From Schistosoma haematobium (lineage: Eukaryota > Platyhelminthes > Trematoda > Strigeidida > Schistosomatidae): 64,000 nucleotides of DNA. The stretch is from the NCBI RefSeq assembly GCF_000699445.3, contig NC_067197.1, positions 33,959,809 through 34,023,808 on the forward strand, given 5' to 3'. Each line of letters begins with the position of its first letter. Position 1 is the first letter of the stretch. A program made the translations under genes and the position numbers. Positions 62,546 to 64,000 of this stretch are shown piece after piece. Under the pieces are notes generated by a model. It saw only the letters and a list, made by a program, of their open reading frames with translations, did no database searches and was not told where the DNA came from.

Positions 62546-64000
62546 TAGATTGGAAACCACGAAGTGAATTTCGATTCAATTGTCTCCGGGGTCTTGAATT
62601 ATGACCAGTTAAGCTAAATCTGTCTCATCGGTTAGAAAGTATTAGTACTACACATAAATAAGATTTTATTTCCTACCAAGCTTGGGAGTTTTGTTATTTC
62701 ACTTTTATTGTACGAATTCCCCAATTATTTTCGAATCGTATTGTGTATACCTAATATTTTTTACTACCACTTCGGTATTCACCTTGATAATTTAATCTTT
62801 CTGTGTCGTTGTGGTGTGTAAAGTTGGGCCGATTCATATTTGTGCTTGATGTGCTACATTGCTTATGGTTGACTATTTAATGTAGTTATCTTAATGTCGT
62901 CAGCTAAATAAATTTTCTCCAAATAACGAAATTCAGACTTTTCTGGTAGGCTACTGATTACGGATGTTACTGATGGCAGATGATGTTATTTGGTTTTATG
63001 GGTCGGAGATAAGGGGGAGTGATGTAAAAGGTATAAATCAGTAAATCACAGTTTACTATCAACATGATTGTGTCGCAACTGTACTCCTTGTAAACACCAA
63101 TACTGTTCATATACTGTAAACAAGTTGTTCAGCTAGAATTTCAAACTATTGTGTTACAGGTTGAAACCTTGTGTGGCATAGCACAGTTTATTAGTATTTT
63201 TTAGTTGTCATAGAACTAGTTTACTCTGAAGTCTAATGTTTTTCTAAAAGATTGTTCTATGTATTACTAGTAGTTTGACTTAGTGAACTTGTAATTTCAT
63301 TGTTTTCAAAATCAAGAGTTACCTGACGTTATAAAAACAAGAAGTAGATGTAGTTATTAAAAATATCCTTGAATTAAAGAATGTATTCCCTTTTTCGGTA
63401 GTTTCTTTCACTGAGCATGTTACTGATCGAATGTAACTCTTTCGATATAGTTTGAATAACTTCTTTGAGCGGTTTACTTGCCGATTTGCTTAGAAAGAAA
63501 ACTGGACGGAGTTCATTTGAGTAGGACTGAACGAACCTTAAATAGGTCGAAGTCCAAATGGTAATATTACTTTATTCCACGATTTCGCCAACTAGCATTT
63601 TGACCTGTAATAAAGTGTATAGACTACAACAAATGTGGTTCTATCCACTCGGCTTAAAATAACCTCCACGATTTCACTGACACCCACCTCATACTGTTGC
63701 AGTGTTTTTGAAATATATATTTTTTCTGGGAAATATTTTAATACTTTGTTTTTTTCGCTGTGTATATATTTGAAAACAATGAAAACTTATACCAAGTTCG
63801 CAAGGTGAATTATTTGATGAGTTGTACATCGTATAAATAAAATAGTTGAATAGTTACTTCTGTGTGCTTCATAATGGACTGAAAATCTACCAATTTTCTA
63901 AGTTTCCAGTGTATTGAATATTCAAATTATTGGGTGGCCAATAGTACAAACTGTGTATTGATTCCAACAATATTCATTTTCTTCCACACTTTTGTTTATA
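62546..64000 (+). other. Gene 2 intron 11, remaining part
   Basis: No exon of the ATPase (in particular no DKTGTLTE continuation) was found up to the window end, and no repeat family was recognised. AT-rich, intron-like. Confidence 0.5.

Overview
The window looks like nuclear DNA of a blood fluke (genus Schistosoma). It is AT-rich, with large introns full of repeats, RTE-type LINEs, gypsy-type LTR elements, a Penelope-like element, a Merlin relic, and tRNA-headed SINEs of the Smα type that carry hammerhead-ribozyme core remnants. One gene shows a run of very short introns at its 5' end, a known schistosome habit. The species cannot be fixed from the sequence alone.

Two cellular genes can be built exon by exon, both on the + strand. 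Gene 1 (5948-25371) has seven exons with consistent phases and GT/AG borders. It predicts a 751-residue secreted protein whose C-terminal third resembles a divergent PDGF/VEGF cystine-knot growth factor, followed by a CxCxC tail like that of VEGF-C/D. Gene 2 starts at 44722 and runs off the right edge. Eleven exons (to 61362) encode the N-terminal 487 residues of a P5B-type transport ATPase (ATP13A2/3-like), including the TGES actuator motif and the PPALP motif of transmembrane segment 4. The catalytic DKTGT aspartate loop must lie in the next exon, beyond the window.

The rest is mobile DNA in all stages of decay. 0.3-1.3 kb: MULE-type transposase relic. 2.7-3.3, 9.7-10.1, 17-18.1, 21.9, 43.6-43.9 and 52.6-52.9 kb: SINEs, often as inverted pairs. 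10.4-11.4 kb: Penelope-like fragment with inverted termini and a 63-bp hairpin. 22.2 kb: fold-back element. 27.9-31.7 kb: decayed CACTA/Tnp2-type transposon, with a 0.5-kb internally deleted derivative at 38.2-38.7 kb. 31.7-36.8 kb: chimeric gypsy block built from two elements. 36.8-37.2 kb: LINE 3' tail. 39 kb: Merlin relic. 40.2-43.3 kb: nearly full-length RTE-like LINE on the minus strand. The introns of gene 2 hold a close copy of that LINE's 3' end, an older LINE, a solo LTR, and a 731-bp inverted repeat (46568-47298 and 60346-61076) that looks identical by eye and flanks exons 6-10.

The two most notable items are the PDGF/VEGF-like gene, with a long insertion inside its cystine-knot ring, and the 731-bp inverted repeat bracketing five exons of the ATPase gene. 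No functional RNA gene, CRISPR array or prokaryotic feature was seen.
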